Source: Phycisphaerales bacterium
GTDB taxonomy: Bacteria; Planctomycetota; Phycisphaerae; Phycisphaerales; UBA1924
Length of the DNA: 64,000 nucleotides
Direction: 5' to 3'
NCBI GenBank assembly: GCA_016709445.1
Contig: JADJMV010000018.1
Span: 1-64,000, forward strand
Part shown: positions 31,386 through 39,132 of the stretch, in pieces
Position numbering within the stretch: position 1 is the stretch's first letter
Layout of the letters: every line of letters begins with the position of its first letter
Program-made: the position numbers and the translations under genes
The notes under the pieces: generated by a model
Databases searched by the model: none
The model's input: only the letters and a program-made list of their open reading frames with translations
Told to the model about the DNA's origin: nothing

Positions 31386-32893
31386 TCATCCCGCCGGCGA
31401 ATCCGCCGCCGATCCGCCACGCTCCGGCACGCCGAGGGCGCGCGCGAGCGGATCAAGATGCGCACCGAACCGCTTCCAGCGGCCGATCGACGAGGAGTAG
31501 ATGGGCCGGCGGACCTGATCGGCGCTCTCGGTGATGACATCGCGTCTGGTCTCGTAGAACCGCAGACACTGCTCGTCCCACTCCAGCCCGGTGAACTCGA
31601 CCACGCGACGCGCGGCCCCATCGAGGTCCGCGACGAGCTCCTCGTAGACGACCTCCATCATCGGCAGCGACGTCACCCGGCGCCAGTGCTCCATGATGCG
31701 CTCGTACGCACGGTAGTACCGCCCCAGGTGCACGAGGTCGCCCGCGAAGGGCTGGTTGTTTGCCCCGCCGAAGAGGTGCGTGTAGCACGACAGACAGGTA
31801 TCGCGCGGATCGCGCCGGCAATGGATGACCCGCGCCTGCGGGAAGAGCAGCTCGATCATGCCCAGGTGGAGGAAGTTCTGCGGCAGCTTGTCGGTGAAGC
31901 GCTCCGCGCGGGGCGAGGGCTCGGTCATCAGCCTCTGGACCTTCTGGCTCTCCCGGTCCAGGGTCGGCTGGCGCAGCGCGTCGAGCTGCGCCGCGATCGA
32001 CGGCCGCTCCACGGTCGGCATCAAGAGGTCCCGGGCCGCCATCGCGACGAAGTTCAGCTCCCCCCCGCCGTACGCCCCAGGGTGCGACGCGATGATCTGC
32101 TCGACCAGCGACGTCCCCGAGCGAGGCATCCCCACGATGAACACCAGTTGCCCGGCCTTCCGGTTGCGCGCCCGCGGCAGCGACGCGAGACGCTCTGCCG
32201 ACCAACTCGCCATCGTGTCCGTGATGGCCGCGTCGTGCAACTCGGGATGAAACACCGTGCCGCGGAACTCATTCGCCCGCGCGTAGTGTCGCCACGCCCC
32301 TCATAGTCCGCGGACTTCTCGAGCAGTTCCCCGAGCTGCATGTGCGGCCACGCCATCTGCTGGCCCGTCCCCCCCGACGACACCGCCCGCTCAAGCACCT
32401 CCCGCGCCTCGGGCAGCCGCTTCGCCGACGAGAGCAGCCTGGCCAGCGTGGCCAGATACTGAGGATTCGTCGCGCCGGCCTGGTACGCCGGCATCATCAG
32501 ACCAATCCCCTCCTCGAGCCGACCACGGACGTAGAGCAGATCCCCTTTGGTCTCGACCGCCGAAAGGTTGGTCGGATCGATCGCCAGCCCCCGGTCGGCG
32601 GCGGCGAGCGCGTCGTCGAGCCGGTGCGCCGCCCGCAGCGCGATCGCCTGCACCGCAAAGAACTCCGGCACCGTGTCGCGCAGCCGGATCGCTTCCCGGA
32701 TGGCCCGGAGGCACGCCGGTATGTCCAGCGTTGCGAGCTGAGCGCACGCCAGGAGGTAGTGCGGCCCGGCGTCCTTCGGGTCGTCCTTGATCAGCTCTCG
32801 GTAGATCTGGATCGCACCCGCATGGTTCGCCCCAACCTCCAGGCGCTGGGCGACCTGGACTCTCCGGAGCTTCTCCTGCTGCGGCATCGGCAT
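31386..32893 (-). pseudogene. TPR-sulfotransferase, frame broken near 32297-32300
   Basis: Two adjoining frames together give one TPR-sulfotransferase of about 500 residues. The upstream frame (start 32893) has tetratricopeptide repeats (PHYLLACAQLATLDIPACLR and so on), and the downstream frame has the sulfotransferase domain with the PAPS-binding GMPRSGTSLVEQII, CRRDPRDTCLSCY and a late acidic YEELVADLDG. At SADYEG the frame switches: AWRHYARANEFRGTVFHPEL continues the protein in the next frame after one missing base in the CCCC run at 32297-32300 (plus strand). The span is 3n+2 bases. Enzymes of this class sulfate sugars or peptides in the periplasm or on exported glycans. Confidence 0.85.
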
Positions 32894-33052
32894 GGCCCAA
32901 GGTTATGCGCATACCGCTGAGAATGACGGGCGAGGGTACCTCTCGAGCGGGTCCGGCGCCCGCCGGCGCTGCTTGGACCCCAACCCCCCCCTCGTACTCG
33001 GCGTGACTCGCGACAGCAAATCGAGCCCCCCGGAGTGCCAGCGCGGACCTGG

Positions 33053-33058
33053 TATCCT
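33053..33058 (+). promoter_or_regulatory. Possible -10 element for the Tat glycosidase gene
   Basis: TATCCT, 56 bases before the start at 33114. The gap is short and shared with the divergent TPR-sulfotransferase start. Confidence 0.35.
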
Positions 33059-33113
33059 CGGCCGTCTCGATGCCGACACGCCCCCGCAACCGTCCCCGTC
33101 GGGGAACACGCCG

Positions 33114-34502
33114 ATGCCGCCAGGATTGAGCTCCGTCATCCAGTGCTCCCGCCGCCGATTCAACGGCATCGCGGCCGCGAGCCTCATGTCCGGGCTATGG
33201 CGGAGCGCTCCCCGCGAAGACGGCGAGGTCTTCCTGCGAGATCAGGCGAGGCGCGTCATCGAGTCGGCGCGACTCAGTGCCGACGCTCCGAACAACCGGA
33301 CCGGCCACGACCTCCACGTTCCGGGCGGGAATATGGGCTACCCCGCCTTCTGGATCCGCGACGCCGCGATGATGCTCGGGGCCGATTTCATCGGTGCGGC
33401 CGAACTCTCGGGCTGGATCAGGCTGATCTGCTCGACCATACCCGAGCCGGTTGACTACAACGTGCGTGAGGGGGTCGTGGTCCCGGCGTGGAGCGTTCCC
33501 GATCACATCACCTTCGAAGGGAAGGCATGCTTCTACCCCGGCAGCTACGAGACCGGCGACCGGCAGGGCGGCGCGCCCTGGGGCAAGTACCCGCCCCTCG
33601 ACGATGCCTTCTACTTCCTCCAGATGATCGTGCGGCACTGGCGCCTGACCGGTAGCACCACGCCGGCCGGCCCGACCCTAACGACCTCGGCCCGCGAGCG
33701 CCCGCTCGCCGAGATCTGCGACCACGTCTACGACGCCGTGCCGTGCGACGCGGAAACCAAGCTCGTTGTCGCCGGCGATGTCGACACGGAGAACGCCAAG
33801 GACTGGGGCTTCTGTGACTCGATCTTGAAGAGTGGCAAGCTGCTCTTCCCCTCGCTCCTGAAACTCGACGCCGCCCGTGGCCTGAGCGAGCTCTTTGGGG
33901 CCGCGGGCGACCCCGACCGCGCAGCGAGGTACCGGCAGGACGCCGAGACGCTCGCCGCCGCGATCAAGCCCGCCTTTCTGACGTCCGCCGCCGAGGCCGA
34001 CGAGGGGTGGCTCCACTCCGCGACCGGCGTCGGGAACCAGCCCGACGTCTGGGGCAGCGCGTTCGCCGTCCACTCCGGCGCCATCAGCGGTGACGACGCG
34101 GCCAGAATCTCCCACGCGCTCGGAAGGGCCTACCGCGAACGCACCGCCGTCCGCGGCGGCTTCGTCCGCCACCTGCTCACCACCGATCCGACCAACGCGG
34201 GGGGCTGGGAGCGGTCGGTCTCTCCGCTCGGCGAATACCAGAATGGCGGCTACTGGGGCACGCCCGTCGGCTGGTACATCAGCGCACTCCACAAGACCGA
34301 CGAGGACCTCGCCCGCGCCCTGGCCCGAGACTATCTCACAACGCTCAGAGGCCACCTGCGCCCGGATGGCACGGCCGAGGCCTGGGAATGGGTCAACGAA
34401 GAGCGAGCCCGCACCGCCAACTCCCTCTACGTCGCGACCGTCGCGCTTCCCTACCTCGCCTTGCAAGACGCCGGACTCCTCGGCCTCCTCCGACCTCTCT
34501 AA
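33114..34502 (+). CDS. Tat-exported six-hairpin glycosidase-like protein
   Basis: A 462-residue protein. The N-terminus has a twin-arginine signal (SRRRFNGIAAASLMSGL), so it is likely exported folded. The remainder is alpha-rich, with FWIRDAAMMLGADF, YNVREGVVVPAWSVPDH, DAFYFLQMIVRHWRLTG, VGNQPDVWGSAFAVHSG and NGGYWGTPVGWYISAL, matching the (alpha/alpha)6 barrel of six-hairpin glycosidases (GH family members such as amylo-glucosidase-type and related). Which glycan it cuts is not readable from sequence. The ATG at 33114 is set by the Tat motif. Its stop faces the nitroreductase stop across octamer array B. Confidence 0.8.
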   Translation: MPPGLSSVIQCSRRRFNGIAAASLMSGLWRSAPREDGEVFLRDQARRVIESARLSADAPNNRTGHDLHVPGGNMGYPAFWIRDAAMMLGADFIGAAELSGWIRLICSTIPEPVDYNVREGVVVPAWSVPDHITFEGKACFYPGSYETGDRQGGAPWGKYPPLDDAFYFLQMIVRHWRLTGSTTPAGPTLTTSARERPLAEICDHVYDAVPCDAETKLVVAGDVDTENAKDWGFCDSILKSGKLLFPSLLKLDAARGLSELFGAAGDPDRAARYRQDAETLAAAIKPAFLTSAAEADEGWLHSATGVGNQPDVWGSAFAVHSGAISGDDAARISHALGRAYRERTAVRGGFVRHLLTTDPTNAGGWERSVSPLGEYQNGGYWGTPVGWYISALHKTDEDLARALARDYLTTLRGHLRPDGTAEAWEWVNEERARTANSLYVATVALPYLALQDAGLLGLLRPL

Positions 34503-34555
34503 CCGCCGCCAACACCGGAGCCACCCGATCGACCCTCTGACCCCCTGTCCCCACT

Positions 34556-34606
34556 CCGTCTCTTCGTCTCTTCATCTCTTCGTCTCTTCGCTTCACTGTC
34601 TCCCCC
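34556..34606 (-). repeat. Octamer tandem repeat directly after the nitroreductase stop (array B)
   Basis: On the minus strand the TGA stop of the nitroreductase is followed immediately by GGGGGAGACAGTGAAGCGAA and then GACGAAGA/GATGAAGA units (about five), ending before the convergent glycosidase gene. It is related to arrays A and C. Confidence 0.75.
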
Positions 34607-35260
34607 TCAAGCCCACACCACGATCTCTCCCTCCCCCTTCCGCCCGATATCCGGCACCACGCAGTCCGCCGCCGGGTACCCAACCGGGATCAGCAGGAAA
34701 GGGCGCTCGTGCGCCGGACGCCCCAGCACCTCCGAGAGGAACCCCATCGGGCTCGGCGTGTGCGTGAGCGTCGCGAGCCCCGCGTGATGGGCTGCGGCCA
34801 GCAGCATGCCCGTTGCGATCCCCACGCTCTCGTTGACGTAGTACACCTGCCCGCCCTCATCGGTCTTCATGAGCTTGAAGACCACGATGAGCCACGGCGC
34901 GATCTCGAGGAACTCCTTGTGCTCGTCGGTGCCGAGGGGCGCGAGATCTTCGAGCCATTCCGGCGGGGCGCGGCGCGTGTAGAACTCCCGCTCCTCTTCT
35001 TCGGCCGCGAGGCGAATGCGGCGTTTGATCTCCGGATCCCGCACGGCGACGAACCGCCACGGCTGCTTGTTGGCCCCGCTCGGGGCGGTGCCCGCAGCCA
35101 GGAGCACGCGCCGGATCGTCTCCTCACTCACCGGCCGATCGGCAAACATCCGGACGGTTCGCCGCCTGCGCATGATGTCGTAGAACCTCCCCGCGGCCTC
35201 TTCCGCGGGCATACCGGGGTCGTATCGCTCGAGGGGGATGTGGGCGGGTGGGCGATTCAT
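34607..35260 (-). CDS. Iodotyrosine deiodinase-like nitroreductase
   Basis: A 217-residue FMN-dependent enzyme of the nitroreductase fold. The sequence matches the iodotyrosine-deiodinase-like branch: RRRTVRMFADRPV, GTAPSGANKQPWRFV, a lid region EREFYTRRAPPEWLEDL with LGTD, VNESVGIATGMLLAAAHHAGL and a late PVGYPAADCVVPD. Bacterial members reductively dehalogenate halotyrosines or act on related phenols; substrate here is unknown. The ATG at 35260 has an AAAGGA site and a TATCTT box (minus strand, 35286-35291) 26 bases upstream. It faces the cupin gene. Confidence 0.9.
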   Translation of the reverse strand: MNRPPAHIPLERYDPGMPAEEAAGRFYDIMRRRRTVRMFADRPVSEETIRRVLLAAGTAPSGANKQPWRFVAVRDPEIKRRIRLAAEEEEREFYTRRAPPEWLEDLAPLGTDEHKEFLEIAPWLIVVFKLMKTDEGGQVYYVNESVGIATGMLLAAAHHAGLATLTHTPSPMGFLSEVLGRPAHERPFLLIPVGYPAADCVVPDIGRKGEGEIVVWA

Positions 35261-35397
35261 GGGGTCCTTTCGGCACGGAGTCTGCAAGATAATCGCCCGG
35301 GCCCATCGCCGCGTCCCTGCGAGGCGAAAGATGATCCGGCCGACTTCCGCCTCGCCGACCCCAGCATCGGACGGCGGGAACTCGGTGGAGGAATGCC

Positions 35398-35793
35398 ATG
35401 GAAATCAGACGCAGCGGTGGGCAACCATCCAGCAGAGGGCCTTCGGAGTACTTCATCGGTCAGGTGCGCATCGATCCCCTGCTCTCGCCGCCCGAGCCGT
35501 CGCGGGTTTCGGGCGCGAGCGTCACCTTTGAGCCCGGCGCCCGGACTGCCTGGCACACGCATCCGCTCGGTCAGACGCTTGTCGTGACCGCCGGATCCGG
35601 CTGGGCGCAGCGGTGGGGGGGGCCGGTCGAGGAGATCCGGCAGGGCGACGTGGTCTGGTTCCCGCCGGGCGAGAAGCACTGGCACGGCGCGACGCCGACG
35701 ACCGCGATGACCCACATCGCCATCCAGGAGCGGCTCGATGGGAAGGCGGTCGAGTGGATGGAGTATGTGACCGAGCGCCAGTATCAGCGATGA
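35398..35793 (+). CDS. Cupin domain protein
   Basis: A 131-residue single-domain cupin. Metal-binding motif 1 reads GARTAWHTHPLGQTLVVTAG and motif 2 GDVVWFPPGEKHWHG, with both His pairs and a Glu-like position, so one metal ion is expected. Similar proteins are quercetinase-like or carboxymuconolactone-decarboxylase-associated cupins; the substrate is unknown. It is cotranscribed with the next gene (40 bases apart), a pairing often seen in aromatic or aldehyde detoxification. Confidence 0.88.
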   Translation: MEIRRSGGQPSSRGPSEYFIGQVRIDPLLSPPEPSRVSGASVTFEPGARTAWHTHPLGQTLVVTAGSGWAQRWGGPVEEIRQGDVVWFPPGEKHWHGATPTTAMTHIAIQERLDGKAVEWMEYVTERQYQR

Positions 35794-35833
35794 GGCGGGC
35801 GTGGCGAGCCCGGCGCGCCAGAGGAGTTTCAGC

Positions 35834-36841
35834 ATGGAGCAGCGCACTCTCGGCGCGAGCGGGCTTGAGGTCTCGTCGATCGGTCTCGGTTGCATGGGTA
35901 TGAGCCATGCCTACGGACCTCCGAAGGACAAGCCGGAGATGATCTCGCTGCTGCGGGCGGCCGTGGAACGCGGCGTCACATTCTTCGATACCGCCGAGGT
36001 CTACGGCCCCTACGCCAACGAAGCGCTTGTCGGCGAGGCGCTCGAGCCCTTCAAGGGTTCCGTCGTCGTGGCCACCAAGTTTGGCTTCGATCTCGCCCCG
36101 AATCCCGACGCCCGCGCCCTCTCGGCCGAGCCCCGCCTCGACAGCCGGCCCGAGCACATCCGCGAGGCGGTCGACGGTTCGCTGCAGCGACTGCGCGTGG
36201 ACGCCATCGACCTGCTCTACCAGCACCGCGTGGACCCCGTGGTCCCGATCGAGGATGTCGCGGGCGCGGTGGCGGAGTTGATCCGGCGTGGCAAGGTCCG
36301 CCACTTCGGGCTCTCCGAGGCGGCGCCGGCGACCATCCGACGAGCCCACGCCGTGCAGCCCGTCGCGGCCCTGCAGAGCGAGTACTCGCTCTGGACGCGA
36401 GGGCCAGAGTCCGAGCTGTTGCAGACGCTGGAAGAATTGGGCATCGGCCTCGTCCCCTACAGCCCGCTCGGACGGGGATTCCTGACCGGCGCCATGGACG
36501 AGCACACCGACATCCAGGCCGACGACTTCCGCCACTCGCTCCCACGCTTTACGCCCGAGGCGCGGAAGGCCAACAGGGCCCTCGTCGATCTGATCGCCGC
36601 CATCGCGGCGCGGAACCGGGCCACGCCGGCACAGATCGCGATCGCCTGGCTGCTCGCCCAACGCCCCTGGATCGTGCCGATCCCGGGCACCACCAAGCTC
36701 GAACGCCTCGACGAGAACCTCGGCGCCGCCACGATCAAACTCCCCCCGGCCGACCTGGTGGACCTGAACGCGGCGGCCACGGCGATCCGGGTGCAGGGGG
36801 CGAGGTATCCCGATCGGCTGGAGCGGATCACCGGACGTTGA
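35834..36841 (+). CDS. Aldo/keto reductase
   Basis: A 335-residue TIM-barrel NADPH-dependent reductase. The tetrad is visible: Asp in FFDTAEVYGPY, Tyr (EVYGPY), Lys in VVATKFGFD and His in LLYQHRVDP. The C-terminal NADP-binding part has PIPGTTKLERLDENLGA. It is closest to the AKR11/12-like YajO/IolS-type enzymes that reduce aldehydes and sugars. The ATG at 35834 has an AGAGGAG site 8 bases upstream; the frame upstream is the cupin in another frame. It probably shares the cupin transcript. Confidence 0.95.
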   Translation: MEQRTLGASGLEVSSIGLGCMGMSHAYGPPKDKPEMISLLRAAVERGVTFFDTAEVYGPYANEALVGEALEPFKGSVVVATKFGFDLAPNPDARALSAEPRLDSRPEHIREAVDGSLQRLRVDAIDLLYQHRVDPVVPIEDVAGAVAELIRRGKVRHFGLSEAAPATIRRAHAVQPVAALQSEYSLWTRGPESELLQTLEELGIGLVPYSPLGRGFLTGAMDEHTDIQADDFRHSLPRFTPEARKANRALVDLIAAIAARNRATPAQIAIAWLLAQRPWIVPIPGTTKLERLDENLGAATIKLPPADLVDLNAAATAIRVQGARYPDRLERITGR

Positions 36842-36969
36842 CCACCCCCGGGGGATGGGCGCCGGGCGTCCAAGATCTTGGAGTGAGGCGCGATACAGAC
36901 GATCGCCCGCGGTGTCTTGGTCTTCGGGGCCTGCTGAGGCCCGATCCTGCCGACCTGAGGGAGCCAAAC

Positions 36970-38115
36970 GTGCCGACCTTGACCCATCCCATCCGACGTT
37001 TCGCCGCCGCGCTGTGCGTGCTCGCCGGCCAGGCCGCGGCCCAGACCGCGGCCCAGACCGCGGCCCAGCCTGGGGCCCAGACCGCGTCCCAGACCGCCCG
37101 CCCGCAACCAAGCCTCGATTTCACGGCCCAGGAGTCGGCCGCCTTTCTGACCTCTCTCGCCCCGACGAACGCGGCGCTGCTCTACTACCAGATCTTCATG
37201 CAGAAGGACCAGGAGCTGATCGAGAGCTACGTCTACTTCGACGACGACCCGGACAACGACGCCGGGGTCAAGCTGCCGCGCGAGGATGCAGAAAGGCTCT
37301 ACGCGGCTTCCCAGGACTATTTCGGGCGGCTCCAGCACGCCTCGCAGCTTCCCGAGTGCGACTTCGGCGTGCAGTACGAGAATGGTTGGGAGGCGTTGCT
37401 CCCGCACCTCGGCGATATGCGGAACAGCACGCGGGTCCTCGCGGCCGATGCATGGCGGCACGTCCAGGCGAAGGAGGGCGACCTCGCGGTCGATCGCGTC
37501 GAGACCATGTACAGCATGAGCCGGCAGGTGACCGAGGACCGCATCCTCATCTGCTCGCTCGTCGGCGTGGCGATGGCCTCCAAAGCCCACACCGCCACAC
37601 GGATGCTCATCGATTCCGGCACGCTGACCGGGCAGGGTCGGGACCGGCTGATCGCGGCGCTCGAGCGCTTCGGCGAGGAGGATCCCTTCCACACCCGGCA
37701 GTGCGTGACGATGGAGGCCGCGATCTCGATCGGCTGGCTCGCGAAGAAGTTCCCCGAGGGCCACGCCGGATCGCTGCTCGAGTATGGCGCAGACCCGGAT
37801 CCGGCCCTGGCGGCCCGCCTCGCCGCGATGGACGGGCCCACGCTGATCCGCGACGCCGAGCGGATGCGTGACTACTACAAGCGGGGCTTGGCCGTCTGGG
37901 ACGACGCCGACGCCCCTCAGAAGCTCGACGCCCTGGCCACGGCGGTCCAGGCGGGCGGCTTCGGCGACGTGGCGAGGGTGTTTGGGGCCTCGCTCGGTCA
38001 GGTCCGCAAGTCCAGCACCCGCGCCGAGACCGAACTCGCCGACACGCTCGAGGCCCTCCGCGCGTACAAGCCCCCCGAGCCGGCGAAGGCAACCGACGCC
38101 AACTCCCGGCGGTAG
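36970..38115 (+). CDS. Secreted protein with 12-nt repeat-encoded Ala/Gln spacer
   Basis: A 381-residue exported protein of unknown function. The start is a GTG at 36970; residues 2-25 form a signal peptide (RRFAAALCVLAGQAAAQ). Just after it a 12-base repeat (five copies, 37039-37098) encodes AQTA/AQTA/AQPG/AQTA/SQTA, a flexible spacer of unusual origin. The rest is helical and acidic with many aromatic residues (FTAQESAAFLTSLAPTNAAL, YQIFMQKDQELIESYVYFDD, EHPFHTRQCVTMEAAISIGW). It may be a lipoprotein-free periplasmic repeat protein. It lies just before a sigma factor, 8 bases apart, so it could belong to that transcript. Confidence 0.7.
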   Translation: MPTLTHPIRRFAAALCVLAGQAAAQTAAQTAAQPGAQTASQTARPQPSLDFTAQESAAFLTSLAPTNAALLYYQIFMQKDQELIESYVYFDDDPDNDAGVKLPREDAERLYAASQDYFGRLQHASQLPECDFGVQYENGWEALLPHLGDMRNSTRVLAADAWRHVQAKEGDLAVDRVETMYSMSRQVTEDRILICSLVGVAMASKAHTATRMLIDSGTLTGQGRDRLIAALERFGEEDPFHTRQCVTMEAAISIGWLAKKFPEGHAGSLLEYGADPDPALAARLAAMDGPTLIRDAERMRDYYKRGLAVWDDADAPQKLDALATAVQAGGFGDVARVFGASLGQVRKSSTRAETELADTLEALRAYKPPEPAKATDANSRR

Positions 38116-38123
38116 AGACACCC

Positions 38124-38702
38124 ATGCCCGCGGACGATCGCACCCTGCTCCGCAAGACCCACGGCGGTCACGAGCCATCCGCCCGCGAGCTGTGGCAACG
38201 CCACGCCGGGTGGATGCTCGCGTATGCCGGCTCGCTGCTCCCCCGCGGGAGCGGGGCCGAAGATGTCGTGCAGAACGCGTTCTGCCGCCTCCTCGAACTC
38301 GACCGGCGCACGGTCCGCCAGGTGCGGGAAGTTCGGCCGTGGCTGGCCCAACTGGTCCGTCGACTCGCCCTCAACCAACTCCGCTCCGCCCGTCGGGCCG
38401 GCGAGCGCGATCGCCGTGCCCTGCCCCCCAGCCCGATCCTGACCGGCCCTCATGCGCACCCCGAACTGGGCGCCGCCCTCACGGCGCTGCCCCGGCGGCT
38501 CAGGGAGGTGGTCCATCTTCGCCACGTCGCCGGGCTGACCACGGACCAGACGGCCCTCGCGCTCGGGATCCCCCGCGGCACCGTCGCCAGCCGCCACCAT
38601 GCCGCCATGGAGTCGCTCCGAGCCTTGCTCGAGCCCGCTCAATCTGGGACAATCACGACGGGAATCCCAACGGGAGGGTCGGTGCATGCCCACGCCGTCT
38701 GA
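38124..38702 (+). CDS. ECF-like sigma-70 factor
   Basis: A 192-residue sigma factor with region 2 (ARELWQRHAGWMLAYAGSLLP, then VVQNAFCRLLELDRRTVRQ and WLAQLVRRLALNQLRSARR) and region 4 (LPRRLREVVHLRHVAGLTTD, IPRGTVASRHHAAMESLR). The helix-turn-helix reads GLTTDQTALALGIPRGTVASR. This is the kind of atypical ECF found in planctomycetes, with Arg-rich region 2. Its stop lies inside the next gene (start 38686), so the two overlap by 17 bases and the downstream small membrane protein is its likely anti-sigma factor. Confidence 0.88.
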   Translation: MPADDRTLLRKTHGGHEPSARELWQRHAGWMLAYAGSLLPRGSGAEDVVQNAFCRLLELDRRTVRQVREVRPWLAQLVRRLALNQLRSARRAGERDRRALPPSPILTGPHAHPELGAALTALPRRLREVVHLRHVAGLTTDQTALALGIPRGTVASRHHAAMESLRALLEPAQSGTITTGIPTGGSVHAHAV

Positions 38703-39090
38703 CCACGAACTCACCCAAGGTCTGTCCCGGGCGACCCCTGCCGGAGGCCCCCCCCCGGTCTTCCTTGCCCGAGTCCGCGCCCGCCGCCGAGCCGTCCGGA
38801 CCCGCCGCGTCCTGGGTGTCGCGGGGATTGCCGCCTGCGGCCTCGTGATTGCCGCGATCTCCCGTGTGCCGAGTTCGAGCCGGCCCGGCCCGCTCCCGAT
38901 CGTGAGTCACGACCCCTCCACGGAGCCCGCGGCGGGCGCCTCCCATCGCGACGCCAGCCTGGCGAGCATGCGTCGCGCCTGGAACGAGGACGGATCGCAG
39001 TGGCTGGCTTCGCTCGGTGCCTCGCCGAGCGAGACGCAGCCGCCGCTTCGGCTGAGCGATAGCCGCCGACTGCTCGCCGGCGACCTCTGA
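38686..39090 (+). CDS. Single-span membrane protein, probable anti-sigma factor
   Basis: A 134-residue protein with a cytosolic N-terminus (LSRATPAGGPPPVFLARVRARRR), one membrane segment (VLGVAGIAACGLVIAAISRV) and an external tail that ends in LSDSRRLLAGDL. It overlaps the sigma gene by 17 bases, the usual arrangement for a membrane-bound regulator of an ECF. No zinc-finger motif is present. The role is inferred from position. Confidence 0.65.
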   Translation: MPTPSDHELTQGLSRATPAGGPPPVFLARVRARRRAVRTRRVLGVAGIAACGLVIAAISRVPSSSRPGPLPIVSHDPSTEPAAGASHRDASLASMRRAWNEDGSQWLASLGASPSETQPPLRLSDSRRLLAGDL

Positions 39091-39132
39091 TCCCCATCAA
39101 GGCGGGTCTGCCCGGATGCCGATATCGGGTGG

